From Mytilus edulis (Eukaryota; Mollusca; Bivalvia; Mytilida; Mytilidae): a DNA stretch of 64,000 bases. Each line of letters opens with the position of its first letter. Position 1 is the first letter of the stretch. A program made the translations under genes and the position numbers. Positions 24,101 to 33,267 of this stretch are shown here, piece by piece. Location: contig NC_092344.1 of assembly GCF_963676685.1 (NCBI RefSeq), forward strand, positions 87,388,749-87,452,748, in the 5' to 3' direction. The notes below the pieces were generated by a model. That model made no database searches. It saw nothing but the letters and a program-made list of their open reading frames with translations, and had not been told where the DNA came from.

Positions 24101-27100
24101 ATGTAGGTTTCTGACACACACAAAAAAATGTTGTCAAAGATCTTACAAATCTATTGTGCAATACTGTGCAATTGAAAGTTTCTTCTTTTCTTCTTGAAAC
24201 TTTTCAAAGTTTTGAAAAAAAATATGAACCCCTTAAAAAATGGAAACCCCCACCCCACCCAAAAAAACCCAACACTTTTTGAATCCCTCCTTGGAGCAAT
24301 TACCCCCAAACTCAATCCAATCATTTGTAGTATGGAACCTTGTAGTAAAATTTCAAAGAGATCCATTCACTTAAACACAAGTTATTGTCTGGAAACTACA
24401 AAAATACTTGTTTTTGGCCCCTTTTTCACCCTTAATTCCTAATCTGTTGGCACCATAACCCCCACAATGAACCCCAAACTTCTACCTGTGATATTCAACA
24501 TTGTGGTACTATTTCAGAGCAATCAAAATACTTACACACAAGTTATTATCCTGAAACTAGAAAATTGCTTGTTTTGGGCCCTTTGTGGGCCCCTAATTCC
24601 TTAACGGTTGGGACCATCATCCCCAAAATCAGTCACTTCCTTTTGTGGTGTTGAACCTTCTTAAAAAATTTCATAGAGATCCATTCACTTAAACTAAAGT
24701 TATTGTCCGGAAAACCAAATGTGTCTTCAGACGACGACATCACAGTATTCATACCATTATACAATCCAATTTTTTTTTTTACGGTCGTATAAAAATGAAT
24801 GAATGTGAGGCCAAAATAAAAAGATTGTATGTTTGCCCAAACGCGACTGACCCAAAATAAACCCGCCGACTCAAATTCTTTTTTTGACGTTTTTTGGAAT
24901 TTATTTTGGGTCCGCTTTGTCATCGTACAAAACTTAATGTTTGTCGTCTTTACGTTTGAAAGTAATTGTGAATAAGATTCAAAGAAAGCGTATAAGAGAC
25001 GCAGTTAATTGATATTCGATGTTCTCTGTTTTTATCTTCTGATTTAACGAACATAAAGTAGTAAAACAAGTGAAGTGGCACAGTTTTTTTACGCTGTAGT
25101 TGTTTGTACTACCAAACCCTTACCTATATGCTCAATGTTAATTTCATCGTGTTATCGAATATCTGATAAGAATATTCAGGTAGATTTGTTCAAAACCATG
25201 TGCAATCGAATATTTTCAATGTTATTCTGACAGGAAATGGATCCGGAAGTTGCGAATTTACAATCTTGCAAGAAGATTTTGTTTTTACTGAATAAAAAGG
25301 AATTATTTCTTGACAAATTGTTGTCTTTAATTATAATCTTCCTTTATCATGTAAATTAGATGCCCTTTTATTCAAATAGTTCAAATTTACAAGTCTCATA
25401 ATTAGACAGTCAGTACGTTGCTGTTTGGGAGAATTTGATAAAACTGTAATGGCTCACAGAATCAGAAATATAATCTTAACTGAATGTAACTCCTTCTGAA
25501 TAATTTATTGCAAAATTGATATAAATATAAATCCCTTTTGACAAGAGAAATCTGACTTTTGTCAGAAATATTTTTTCACATGTGCAAAAGTAAAAACATG
25601 TTATGGACGCCATATTGGATTTTTATACAATTTGTGAGGAAGCCCCTAGAACCATGACCTAAAAATAAAGTCTTCAGAAAACGTTAACTTTGTGCAATTA
25701 CATTTTATCAATAATGATTATTTTCAAAAATTTAAACTTGATTATTTAAAGAAATAAAATTATAACAAATACGTTTTTAGTTTGGAGATTCTACAGACCA
25801 TGCTTTGATCTATTTATAGCCAAATTAGTTTACCTGTGTGATAATGTAAAATATAAATTTGTTTTCAAAACATAAAAAAGACACAAACTAAGGATGGTAG
25901 ATAATAATTCATATAAATATTTTAGGACATTTAATCTATTTTAATAGAAATAGGATTTAAAAACTGCAAACAAATTTAATCATTACATAATCAGCTGATA
26001 TTTTTTTTACACAAACATAGTGTTGATGGAACTGTTGAAAATCATAAAAATATAGTATATACCAATACACATAATTAACAGCGCCTGGTGATGTTTGATA
26101 GCCTGACCGGTTTCGGTCCATAAAGGACCTTCATCAGAGGCAGAATGGTGGATTAATGTTTGCACCCTATTTATATAGATATGGTAACCGGCGGTTGAGT
26201 TAACCAGCGGTTGAGTCAACCGGCGGTTGCGTTAACCGGCGGTTGCGTTGACCGGCGGTTGAGTTAACCGGTGGTTGAGTTAACCGGCGGTTGAGTTAAC
26301 CGGTGGTTGAGTTAACCGGCGGTTGAGTTAACCGGCGGTTGAGTCAACCGGCGGTTGAGTTAACCGGCGGTTGCGTTGACCGGCGGTTGAGTTAACCGGT
26401 GGTTGAGTTAACCGGCGGTTGAGTTAACCGGTGGTTGAGTTAACCGGCGGTTGAGTTAGGCGGCGGTTGAGTTAACCGGCGGTTGAGTTAACCAGCGGTT
26501 GAGTTTACCGGCGGTTGAGTTTACCGGCGGTTGAGTTTACCGGCGGTTGAGTTAACCGGTGAAAAATCCCAGTGGGATTTTCCATGGTTACAATTATCTA
26601 TATTTAGCTAATGTTCCTGTTACAGTAAACTTTTTGACATGTTACGGTAAACATTTTTACACTATATGGTAAACATGTGACCTGATGATATAACCATATT
26701 TGGGCTTTAGCATTGGATAAAGGGTGTTTTAATAATTTAAGAAGTACATAGTAATCATTTAGTCTTGATCTTTGGCTTATGATCCACCTTAATATCAAGT
26801 CTTGGAATAGTATTTCATGGTAGTTATGTGATCTTAATATTTGGCTTATGATACACCTAAATATCAAGTCTTGAAATAGTACTTCCTAGTAGTCATGCAG
26901 TCTTGACCTCAGGCTTATGATACACCTGTATATCAAGTCTTGAAATAGTAATTCATGGTAGTCATGCAGTCTTGATCTTTGGCTTATGATACACCTAAAT
27001 ATCAAGTCTAATAATAGTATTTCATGGTAGTCATGCAGTCTTGACGTTTTAGCTTGTGATACACCAAAACATCAAGTCAAAACTATTACCCCCCCCCCCC

Positions 27101-30100
27101 TAACCAAACAAAATTTGGTTTAGGGGGGGGGGGGGGGGTTCTTATTGAGAATGCTTCATTTAAGCCTTTAGTACTCCTTTCAAGATCAAAGGTAGATGAA
27201 TATTAATCCTCAGTGTTAAAAAGTTTTCAACACCTTAAGTTTGTAATGTAGGTATTACATATATACATCAATTTCAGGTAATCGCTAGGCTTACGCTTAG
27301 AGCTCCTATGCCAGTGAAAAATCAATAGGCAATATAGGAAAGGTGTACTGACATAAGTAGTCTCTAAACACATTAGCTCCATGGAGCTTTCGTTAGTAGA
27401 AGCCATATTAACTATGTGTATCAGTGAGAAAAATGTAAAAGCATAAAAATATAGTATATACCAATACACATAATTAACAGCGCCTGGTGATGTTTGATAG
27501 CCTGACCGGTTTCGGTCCATAAAGGACCTTCATCAGAGGCAGAATGGTGGATTAATGTTTGCACCCTATTTATATAGATATGGTAACCGGCGGTTGAGTT
27601 AACCGGCGGTTGTGTTAACCGGCGGTTGCGTTGACCGGCGGTTGAGTTAACCGGTGGTTGAGTTAACCGGCGGTTGAGTTAGTCCTCTTTTTCTATCAAA
27701 TGCAATGAAACAGTAAAAAATAATGCTTTACATCAAGTTTCCCCTTGGAACATGTACTAAATGGCCTATCTCTATTATTTATTATATCTTTAGTTTTGAT
27801 ACAATTGAGGTTTGAAAAATTCGTACAAAAATGGCTACAGAAGGGTACATAAACCTTAATATTTTCATGCAAATTCGGATAAAAAAAAAAATAAAAAAAA
27901 TTTGCCTACCTACCTACCCATACCCAGTCATTATGGGTCGGGTTTGGGCAAACTGAAATATTTTTAATTGTGGCCTGATATGATTGCCAGTTAGACAACT
28001 TTCTATCTGAGTTCAAATGAAGTAGGAAACAATTATACACCAACAAAAAATATAATAGGGTATAACTAAGTTGCTTTGATTACCATAATCATATTTGAAT
28101 ATTTATATGCTTTATAATAAAAATAAGAATAAGAAGATTTGGTATGATTATGAGACAACTTTTCACCTTAGAACAAAGAACCAGGATGTATTTAAAACAA
28201 CTTGCTGTAAACTATCACATGTATAGTTTGAAAATCACAAAAATAAACTACTGCTTTTGTATTTTCAACCATTCATTTCAAATATAAGGCTTCGTGGTAA
28301 AAATGTCCTACAGGTCAATATAAAAGATCGAGATTGTTTCTAAACCAATTAATTAGGAACAAAGAACATTTAACCTTTTAATTTTAAACTTGTCCCAGGA
28401 AAAAAAAAAAAGAAGAAAAAGAAGAAAAATAGCGAAGATGCCATATTACAGGTATAAAATTTTCAGTGATTTTCCATCAACGGGGTATACATCTATTCAT
28501 ACAGGTTCTACTATCACTTTTATTAATGCTGAGTCATGCACAATGTTATGACATTAATGATCATCAACATTAATTCGTTCAAATAGAATCGGTCAGTCGG
28601 CAATTATCTTTGAAGAAATGTGCATACAACAACTTGGGCACAATTTGCGATGTTTACCGTAGTTTCATGGAAGAAACGTAATGACAGAAAGTTGGAAAAC
28701 CATTATAAACTCGTTGAAGACATTGTTTTACTTGTTTTCTGTAAAATAAACAGAAAATTCAGACGTATTTGTCATTGACTGCCTTCATTTTTGATACGAA
28801 AATAACAAAATCGGCTGCCATATTGTGATCATATTTACATCATATTTACGTACTGTTTATAATCCTCCAAAGAAGGAGCACACCCGAATAAAGAAAGATA
28901 ACTCAATCTTATTTTTTCCTAGCATTGAGTAACCCATTTACATATTCTAAAATGTGTCTCCATACTTCTTGCTTAAGAATATATATGTTTAGGTATTTAT
29001 TTTGAGTTATGGGAAAAGTTAAAGAGGGTCTTAGTAGCAGTGTTGGTAGGGTGCCTTGGTCATCTTTTTCTGTATTCTTTATTTTTGATACTATTTTTCA
29101 CTGTTGCTTTATATCCTAAAATTGTGAATTTACTGAGCACAGCTGTTTTGTGCTGTATTGCCATCAAGCACAGCAGGGGTAGAAAGGTGAAACTGGTAAA
29201 ATGTGGTAGACCATTGAAACAGTATGAAACAGATCTCCTTTCAAAACATACTGCATATAAAGTTCAACTGTGCCAAGCAATGATAAAAAAACTTGTGTGA
29301 CAAGCTGCTTGACAAGTTTTTCAGCCTTAAAAGTAGAAAGATAGAGTTCTATATGGGCTAAAGATGTTGTTCTTGTAAAACCTGTGATTCAACGAATAAA
29401 CACAAATGTTTGATTAACATCTTTTATTAAAATATGCCCTTTTCATATTATCATATCGCGCGTTAAATGCCCTTTTTCAGGATTGGCACCCTGCCCTTTT
29501 GAAAACCTAGCTGGAACACTGCACAAGCAGGAAAATTCCTCTTATAAAGACATCCTTTAACTTATAGATTTACGGCTAAATCCTGTTAGCCTATTTGTTT
29601 GTAAAATCAACGAAACTATTGTAAGACTTAAATGTGGTTTTTAAATTGAACAACTTATTTTTAAATTATCTAGAACATTAAGTAGAAGAAGCATTGAGAC
29701 AGCAAAATATTATTCGATCACAGTTAAATTTTTGTTTCATATCAACTTTTTCTTCCTTTTTGTCAATAGATAAAAAAAAAATAGAATCTCCTAATATTTT
29801 CCTTGCATGCTAATATTAACAGCATACATGTAGGTCTTTTTTCTAGTTCAGAATACAACAAAAAATGTTTATGATAAAAAAAAAAAATCTAAAAAGCAAT
29901 TTTTTTTAATTACATTTTATGGCTTCCCTATCATGTTTACCTATTGCTATAACTATAAGGGAAGTAAAAGTCATTTTTTTAACAATAGAAATAAAAACTT
30001 GAACAAAATTGAGACTTGTATTACCTAGGTGAAAGCATGTTTTTGATCTATTCTGAGTTTAATATAAACATAATTAATTTCACCTTAAAAGGGGGTTATG

Positions 30101-33100
30101 GCAAAACATGTTCATAATTATCTTTTACAAATACCATTATGGTTTAAATACATATATATACACTGCATTTGCAGTTAACATAAAAATTCATGGGAATTCT
30201 GTCAAAAAAGTGTTTGATCAGGAGCAGTTTTTAATTTAAACTTCCTTTTGTATTAAAGATCATGAAACAAAATTAAAAAGTGAGCTATCTAAATTTAAGT
30301 TCATGTTAGTCACGCTTCTTACGTATATTTTTAAATTTTAAAAAAATCTTTAATTTAACCCAAGTTTTTGACCTGTTTAAAATTTTAAATTGTCAGATAG
30401 TGAAATCCATTTTTCAGAATTGAAAATAAATACACAAATGATGCTTGATTTTACCATTGGCAATCTTGATCATTGAAGCGATTGATTGAACATTGTATTT
30501 GAATTCAGGCAAATGTCTTACTGACTCCCATTTTAAGTTTACTTTCAGTCAGATAAAATGGTCCAGTCAGTTATAAAAAGCCATCGCTTTTGAAAAAATC
30601 TATGTAACAAAAAACTCCATGAGACAAAAGGTAAATAAAACTATGTTTTTATTTTATTTTCTTCATAAAAAATTTTGTTTAAGCATTTGAACAGGCGATT
30701 TCCGTCTTTTGAAACGGCGACATTCCGCCGGGTTCTTAATGAAAACCCTGTTAAACTAAAGTTACATGTATTGTCCAGAAACCAAATGTCTTCGGACGAC
30801 AACAACAACGATGACTTGTAGCATTTTCAATCTAAAAATTCTTTTGAGGTCATATAAAAACTGAAAAATCTCCTAAATATTACCAATTTAGTGGCAGCAA
30901 CCCAACAATGGGTTATTGATTCATCTGAGAATTTCAGGGCTGATACATGAAGATCTTGACCTATTGAACAAACTTACTCCTTTTCAGAATTTGACCCCTA
31001 GGTTCTATTTTTAGCCATGGCAGCCATTTTTGTTGACTGATGAAAACTTCAGATAAAATTTATAAACAAGATACTCTAAGGAACATTCAATTAAAATGTT
31101 GAAGGTATTTTGCCCAGTAGTTTCAGAGAAGATTTCTTAAATAGTTAAGGACAATGAAGATAGACACCAAGTGATGGCATAGGCTCACATGGGGCCTGAA
31201 TTGCTGAAGTGAGCTGTTTAGCCTAAGAAAAAACATACCAGAATGCTTTTAAAACTAGATGTGTCAAAGCGACATGAATGGCCCCGTCCCAAAAAGTTGA
31301 AAAATCTGCAATTTCAATAAAAACACATGTGGACACAAACATCAGCTCAAAATCTGGAGGGGAATAGAGAAAAAATCTGTATAACTGTGATTTTCATTAA
31401 TTTATCAAAGTTCAAAAGCCTGTAATTTCAGCGAAAAAAAGCGGAGCAGAACGAAACTTAAGCTTGATCTATAACTCATCATGGTTAACTCACATACCAA
31501 AAATCAGCCCAATATCTGAAGGCGTTTAGAAAAAAAGTCAGTATAACTGTGATTATCCACAATTTTGGCAAAAATTAGTGGAGCAGAACAAAACTTAAAC
31601 TTGATCTGTAACTAATCATGGTTAACTCACATACCAAAAATCAGCCCAATATCTAAAAGCGTTTAGAAAAAAAAGTCTTTATAACTGTGATTTTCAACAA
31701 TTTCTCAAAGTCCAAAGCCCGTAATTTCGGCAAAAATAAGTGGAGCGGAACGAAACTTAAACTTGATCTGTAACTCATCATGGTTAACTCACCTACCAAA
31801 AATCAGCCCAATATCGGAAGGCGTTTAGAAAAAAACTCTGTATAATGGTTTGTTGCGGAATGACGGAATTACGGAAGGAAAGACGGAGAGAATTTCGGAC
31901 AAGGGTAAAACTATATGGCACCGACAACTTCGATGCGGGGCCATAAAAAGAAATTCCCCACAAAAATTGTAGATGGACATCTGTACCATTACTAAAGTAG
32001 GGGACCTAAAAGACTTTTGGTAGACATGATCACAGGATTGCCAGTTTTAGATAATGAACTAGAGGCTCTAACATGTCTAAAAAGCCTGTGTCGCTCACCT
32101 TGGTCTATGTGCATATTCAACAAAGGACACTCTGCAACAATGTAGACTAGAATAGAATTCGTGACAAAAATCATTTAGTCTGTTTAGTTTTTGCTTAAAA
32201 AAAAACAAAGGGGAAAAAAAATCCTTATTTAAAGGGGCACTTACAACGAGCAAAATAGAATATCTAAATAGGATTTATTTTGTTCAATCATTAATGAAAG
32301 TGAAAGAATGGAATAATAATTTGCTTTTAGCAGCAAGTATAGTTCAATTTTGACAAAATATGCTAAGAAACATTGAAGATTAATTATTCACTTGCAAGTG
32401 AATAATAAGACCTCATTTAATCTGTATTTATGTGAACTTCAATTTAATCCCTTAGCCTTGAAAGTTGCCCTTATGTTCTATTTTTAGCCTTATCGGCCAT
32501 CTTTGTTAGCAGACACATTTATAAACTAGATACCTCATGGATGATGGTGAAATTTGGCTGATTAGTTTCAGATATTTTATATAAAAGTTAACAATGACGG
32601 ATAAAGGAAGTGATAAGGAAAGCTGAGTTGGCAAGGTGAGCTAAAAACGGTTACCAGTTGATTAAAGTATGAATTGGCAAAGAGAATTGCAAATATTTTG
32701 GTTTTCCATCTTGGCATTTTCTATGCAGACTTTTAATTCAGAATTTCAGTGCCAGTTGTTAGTCTAACATCTGAACATCAGAACTTTGTCATTCGATATC
32801 ATCAAAATTATTTAATTTTGATTAAAAGGAAGGCTAGGAATATAGTACATTTATTAAAGTTTGACATTTCGAATAAAGAGCAGACAATGACAAACTTTTG
32901 TAATGTCGATATATATAAAGCGGCTGTGAAATAATTTTTCGGCCAGACCTGGGAACAGTAGTCAGTATATGTTCCTGGCCAGACGAAGTACTAAAACTTT
33001 CCATTTACAAGGTTTATCTTACCCTGAGTTACTTGCGTCAGTTGATTCAATGCTATGAATCCTTAATTTATTTGCAACATCTTTCAATTTCTGGAGAGTT

Positions 33101-33129
33101 TCTCTGTTTATTTTGTGAAATTCACTCAT
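12012..33129 (-). CDS. TKT: Transketolase (complete gene, 12 exons)
   Basis: Transketolase moves two-carbon ketol units between sugar phosphates in the non-oxidative pentose phosphate pathway. It needs thiamine diphosphate and a divalent metal, and acts as a cytosolic dimer. Exons in order: 33129-33023, 23463-23346, 22525-22412, 22113-22016, 21543-21352, 19515-19388, 18797-18601, 17961-17848, 17228-17021, 16678-16464, 15147-14931, 12184-12012. They sum to 1881 nt, 626 residues plus stop, close to the ~623 of animal TKT. Every junction keeps phase and every intron is GT..AG. Motifs in order: [31 protein letters not shown], the cofactor motif [52 protein letters not shown] with the catalytic Glu, [34 protein letters not shown] and PRSGKSAEL. 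No break was seen. The 9.6 kb first intron holds most of the local repeats. I cannot tell TKT from a TKTL paralogue with certainty, but full length and complete motifs favour TKT. Confidence 0.96.
12305..13035. repeat. ~23-bp minisatellite in the last transketolase intron
   Basis: About 32 head-to-tail copies of a unit near ttcttatgctacgtcttagt + aaa fill 12305-13035. Variants alternate TACGTC with TACATC, and AGTAAA with AGTTAA or ATGAAA. The copies have diverged slightly, so the locus has been expanding and mutating. It is confined to the intron between exons 11 and 12. Confidence 0.92.
13219..13720. mobile_element. Tandem-unit element with GAGATGG/CCATCTC hairpin, copy 1
   Basis: The left end is gatatcattGAGATGGgagC and continues CATCTC, a perfect 7-bp hairpin. 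The right end at about 13699 carries AGATGGCATCTC. Inside are two ~180 bp units with tttgacctaggaagttgtac, acaccctctggtg and tgtcaa..ataaactttgaaa. It lies in a transketolase intron. Organisation is as in the other Helentron-like elements here. Confidence 0.6.
14025..14645. mobile_element. Tandem-unit element, same family, copy 2
   Basis: The left end actagatagcattcagatgg and about three ~180 bp units (accttgacctttgacctagg, acacaccctctggtgttggt) match the copy at 13219-13720. The right end is lost or diverged after cactgtgtgcca. Confidence 0.55.
14931..15147 (-). CDS. TKT: Transketolase exon 11 (C-terminal domain)
   Basis: The acceptor is GTTATCAG. It encodes [40 protein letters not shown] and [20 protein letters not shown], ending [12 protein letters not shown]. 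The donor is TTTG|GTAAGA. Confidence 0.95.
15507..16386. mobile_element. piggyBac-like non-autonomous element with perfect TIRs and TTAA duplication
   Basis: The TIRs CCCTTTCAACGCTA and TAGCGTTGAAAGGG are perfect inverted complements. TTAA flanks both ends (15503-15506 and 16387-16390), so TTAACCCTTTCAACGCTA reads identically from each side. CCC ends plus TTAA duplication is the classic piggyBac signature. The 880 bp body has no transposase ORF. Near the left end a motif CGGCATATGCCGCGATGACA occurs twice, about 45 bases apart, a likely subterminal binding repeat. It sits in a transketolase intron. Confidence 0.9.
16464..16678 (-). CDS. TKT: Transketolase exon 10 ([17 protein letters not shown])
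   Basis: It encodes [40 protein letters not shown] and [20 protein letters not shown], ending [12 protein letters not shown]. The Arg of RTSRP binds the substrate phosphate in the family. The donor is AAAG|GTGAGT. Confidence 0.95.
17021..17228 (-). CDS. TKT: Transketolase exon 9 (catalytic Glu, IAEQN)
   Basis: It encodes [40 protein letters not shown] and [20 protein letters not shown], ending VGSHAGVSI. The Glu of IAEQN activates thiamine diphosphate in the family. The donor is ATTG|GTAAGA. Confidence 0.95.
17600..17815. repeat. Dispersed 'aaatgaatccacagta' repeat
   Basis: The end cgaaaataaatgaatccaca + gta recurs at 23122-23144 (gaaagtaaatgaatccacag). A related inverted element lies at 55431-55642. 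The interior is AT-rich with no ORF. It lies in the transketolase intron between exons 8 and 9. Confidence 0.45.
17848..17961 (-). CDS. TKT: Transketolase exon 8 (start of pyrimidine-binding domain)
   Basis: Exactly 38 codons, phase 0. It encodes [20 protein letters not shown], then [18 protein letters not shown]. The MDGDVKNST motif is diagnostic of transketolase. Confidence 0.95.
18601..18797 (-). CDS. TKT: Transketolase exon 7 (interdomain linker)
   Basis: The acceptor is TTTTTCAG. It encodes [40 protein letters not shown] and [20 protein letters not shown], ending YKKGQT. The donor is ACA|GTAAGT. This is the variable linker between the first and middle domains. Confidence 0.93.
19388..19515 (-). 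CDS. TKT: Transketolase exon 6
   Basis: The acceptor is TTGAACAG. It encodes [20 protein letters not shown], then [20 protein letters not shown] and IP, with the donor CCAG|GTAAGT. A 59-bp tandem duplication covers its first bases and acceptor; see the repeat at 19492-19609. Confidence 0.94.
19492..19609 (-). repeat. 59-bp tandem duplication across the transketolase exon 6 acceptor
   Basis: Two 59-bp copies abut: 19492-19550 and 19551-19609, about seven mismatches apart. The inner copy contains the first 24 bases of exon 6 and the working acceptor (GAACAG|ATTTAAC). In the outer copy, which the transcript meets first, the same site reads GATCGG|ATTTAAC, so its AG is lost. Confidence 0.85.
19745..21310. 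mobile_element. Helitron/Helentron-like element with tandem units and 12-bp subterminal inverted repeats
   Basis: The left end has a GCTC/GAGC hairpin, then TATACGACCGCA at 19759-19770. The right end has the exact inverted copy TGCGGTCGTATA at 21291-21302, followed by AAAAAAG. Inside are about five ~180 bp units with ctagaaaaatgcttgttttg, gcccctttttggcccttaat, aataaccccttaaaa and aatcccaaccttcc. It fills most of the intron between transketolase exons 6 and 5. A TTAA-flanked element is nested at 20811-21194. Confidence 0.75.
20811..21194. mobile_element. 384-bp TTAA-flanked inverted-repeat element nested in the tandem element
   Basis: The left end TTAA|GGTAGTTCGCTTCTCAG and the right end (read inverted) TTAA|GGAAGCTGGCTTGTCA share about 13 of 17 bases. 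TTAA duplications are at 20807-20810 and 21195-21198. Removing the insert restores the host unit, whose other copies read 'cacttaaac(ac)aagttattgtc' at this point, so the insertion site was a native TTAA. Confidence 0.65.
21352..21543 (-). CDS. TKT: Transketolase exon 5 (thiamine diphosphate motif)
   Basis: The acceptor is TTTTCAG. It encodes [40 protein letters not shown] and [20 protein letters not shown], ending EAFG. This is the GDG..N cofactor- and metal-binding motif. The donor is TTTGG|GTAAAT. Confidence 0.95.
22016..22113 (-). CDS. TKT: Transketolase exon 4 ([11 protein letters not shown])
   Basis: It encodes [20 protein letters not shown], then [13 protein letters not shown], and ends with two bases of the Ser codon before GTACAC. 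GSLGQGL contacts the cofactor pyrophosphate in known transketolases. Confidence 0.95.
22412..22525 (-). CDS. TKT: Transketolase exon 3 (GHAAPILYA)
   Basis: Exactly 38 codons, phase 0. It encodes [20 protein letters not shown], then [23 protein letters not shown] is the second conserved His motif of transketolases. The donor is CCT|GTAAGT and the acceptor TTTATAG. Confidence 0.95.
23346..23463 (-). CDS. TKT: Transketolase exon 2 (HPTSCCS, active-site His)
   Basis: The acceptor is ATTTTAG; the first base A completes the Gly codon. It encodes [20 protein letters not shown], then [19 protein letters not shown]. The His of GHPT is a conserved active-site residue of the family. The donor is AAG|GTTAGT. 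Confidence 0.95.
23985..24795. mobile_element. Helitron/Helentron-like element, same family as 19745-21310
   Basis: The subterminal inverted repeats are ATACGACCG (23998-24006) and CGGTCGTAT (24782-24790). Units of ~180 bp carry acttgtttttggcccctttt, taattcctaatctgttggc and acacaagttattatcctgaa. It is shorter than its relative and not interrupted. It lies in transketolase intron 1. Confidence 0.75.
26101..26141 (-). ncRNA. Hammerhead ribozyme, copy 1 (minus strand)
   Basis: On the minus strand: stem I GCCT, core CTGATGA, an unpaired A, stem II GGTCC-tttat-GGACC, core GAAA, palindromic stem III CCGG, cleavage triplet GTC, then AGGC closing stem I. Cleavage is predicted after the C at 26105. 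Every conserved core position of a type I hammerhead with a very short stem III is present. Such motifs occur in Penelope-like elements and retrozymes and may act as dimers through stem III. The extra A before stem II is the one irregularity. Confidence 0.8.
26165..26565. repeat. 16-bp minisatellite (ccggcggttgagttaa) beside hammerhead copy 1
   Basis: About 24 head-to-tail copies of a unit close to ggttgagttaaccggc run from 26190 to 26560. Variants are GTGG, AGCGG, GTTGCG and GAGTTT. It starts immediately beyond the hammerhead block at tatagatatggtaaccggc. The shorter array at 27583-27680 follows an identical block. Confidence 0.92.
27089..27138. repeat. Poly-C / poly-G palindrome
   Basis: Twelve C, then TAACCAAACAAAATTTGGTT and TA, then sixteen G. 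The arms can fold into one long GC-rich hairpin with an AT loop. Length of the homopolymers is uncertain in any assembly. Confidence 0.85.
27500..27540 (-). ncRNA. Hammerhead ribozyme, copy 2 (minus strand)
   Basis: This has the same core, stems and GTC cleavage triplet as 26101-26141, within a block of about 155 bases identical by eye (27443-27597 vs 26044-26197). It is followed by a shorter run of the same 16-bp minisatellite. Two conserved copies, both keeping all core bases, support recent activity of the carrier. Confidence 0.8.
27583..27680. repeat. 16-bp minisatellite beside hammerhead copy 2
   Basis: About six copies of ggttgagttaaccggc, including GTGTTAA and GCGTTGA variants, follow directly on the copy 2 block. 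The array breaks off at gagttagtcctc. Confidence 0.88.
28980..29410 (+). other. Small open frame of unknown nature in transketolase intron 1
   Basis: An 86-codon frame at 29040-29300 opens with a hydrophobic stretch ([20 protein letters not shown]) and ends with a basic one ([20 protein letters not shown], then [15 protein letters not shown]). An AATAAA lies at about 29395. It is on the strand opposite transketolase and I recognise no family. It may be part of a mobile element or chance. Confidence 0.2.
31258..31950. mobile_element. Helitron/Helentron-like element with ~165-bp tandem units
   Basis: The subterminal inverted repeats are ATGGCCCCG (31278-31286) and CGGGGCCAT (31936-31944). Three to four units carry gtggagcagaacaaaactta, atcatggttaactcacatac and caaaaatcagcccaatatct. 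The right side has ggaatgacggaattacgga before the end. It is the same design as the three elements above with an unrelated sequence. Confidence 0.7.
32060..32650. mobile_element. Helentron-like element without tandem array
   Basis: The left end has a hairpin AGGCT..AGCCT, then GCTCACCTTG at 32093-32102. The right end has its exact inverted copy CAAGGTGAGC at 32632-32641, followed by TAAAAACGG. The spacing and end design match the tandem members, but the interior is single-copy. Confidence 0.65.
33023..33129 (-). CDS. TKT: Transketolase exon 1 (start codon)
   Basis: ATG is at 33129-33127 in context AAAAATGAG. The exon encodes [20 protein letters not shown], then [15 protein letters not shown], and ends with GG of a Gly codon before GTAAGAT. 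This is the usual N-terminal helix of animal transketolases, ending in the A(S/N)SGHPT lead-in completed by exon 2. Confidence 0.93.
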
Positions 33130-33244
33130 TTTTCCTGGATGCTAACACAGTCCGTAGTCGTCAGATTTCCACGCTCAACTGTATGGCCTTGACCCAAAGC
33201 CGGTAAACTGGTTTAGTGCAACTTTGTGTACTGCTTAGGATGAA

Positions 33245-33267
33245 CCAATTAAGGACAAGGAACCAAT
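33245..33267. promoter_or_regulatory. Paired CCAAT boxes upstream of transketolase
   Basis: Two CCAAT pentamers (33245-33249 and 33263-33267) lie 115-140 bases upstream of the transketolase start codon, 18 bases apart. CCAAT boxes bind NF-Y in either orientation. No TATA box was recognised and the transcription start is unknown, so this is a motif-level suggestion. Confidence 0.35.

Larger units (their letters stand above)
24806..27978. mobile_element. 3.2-kb element with ~40-bp terminal inverted repeats
   Basis: The left end TGAGGCCAAAATAAAAAGAT, then GTTTGCCCAAACGCGAC, matches the right end read inverted: TCAGGCCACAATTAAAAATA, then GTTTGCCCAAACCCGAC. A 13-bp perfect hairpin (GACCCAAAATAAA 24849-24861; TTTATTTTGGGTC 24900-24912) lies just inside the left end. 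No transposase ORF was recognised. The two hammerhead/minisatellite blocks are nested inside. It occupies a third of transketolase intron 1. Confidence 0.7.

Noticed and set aside
26165..26565. Minisatellite as a coding repeat protein
   Set aside because: A 16-bp unit shifts frame every repeat and stops appear in the frames inspected; no start or splice context.
23346..33129. Suspicion that transketolase exon 1 is separate because intron 1 is 9.6 kb
   Set aside because: The split Gly codon (GG|A) joins perfectly to restore SGHPT, and the total length equals that of animal transketolase.
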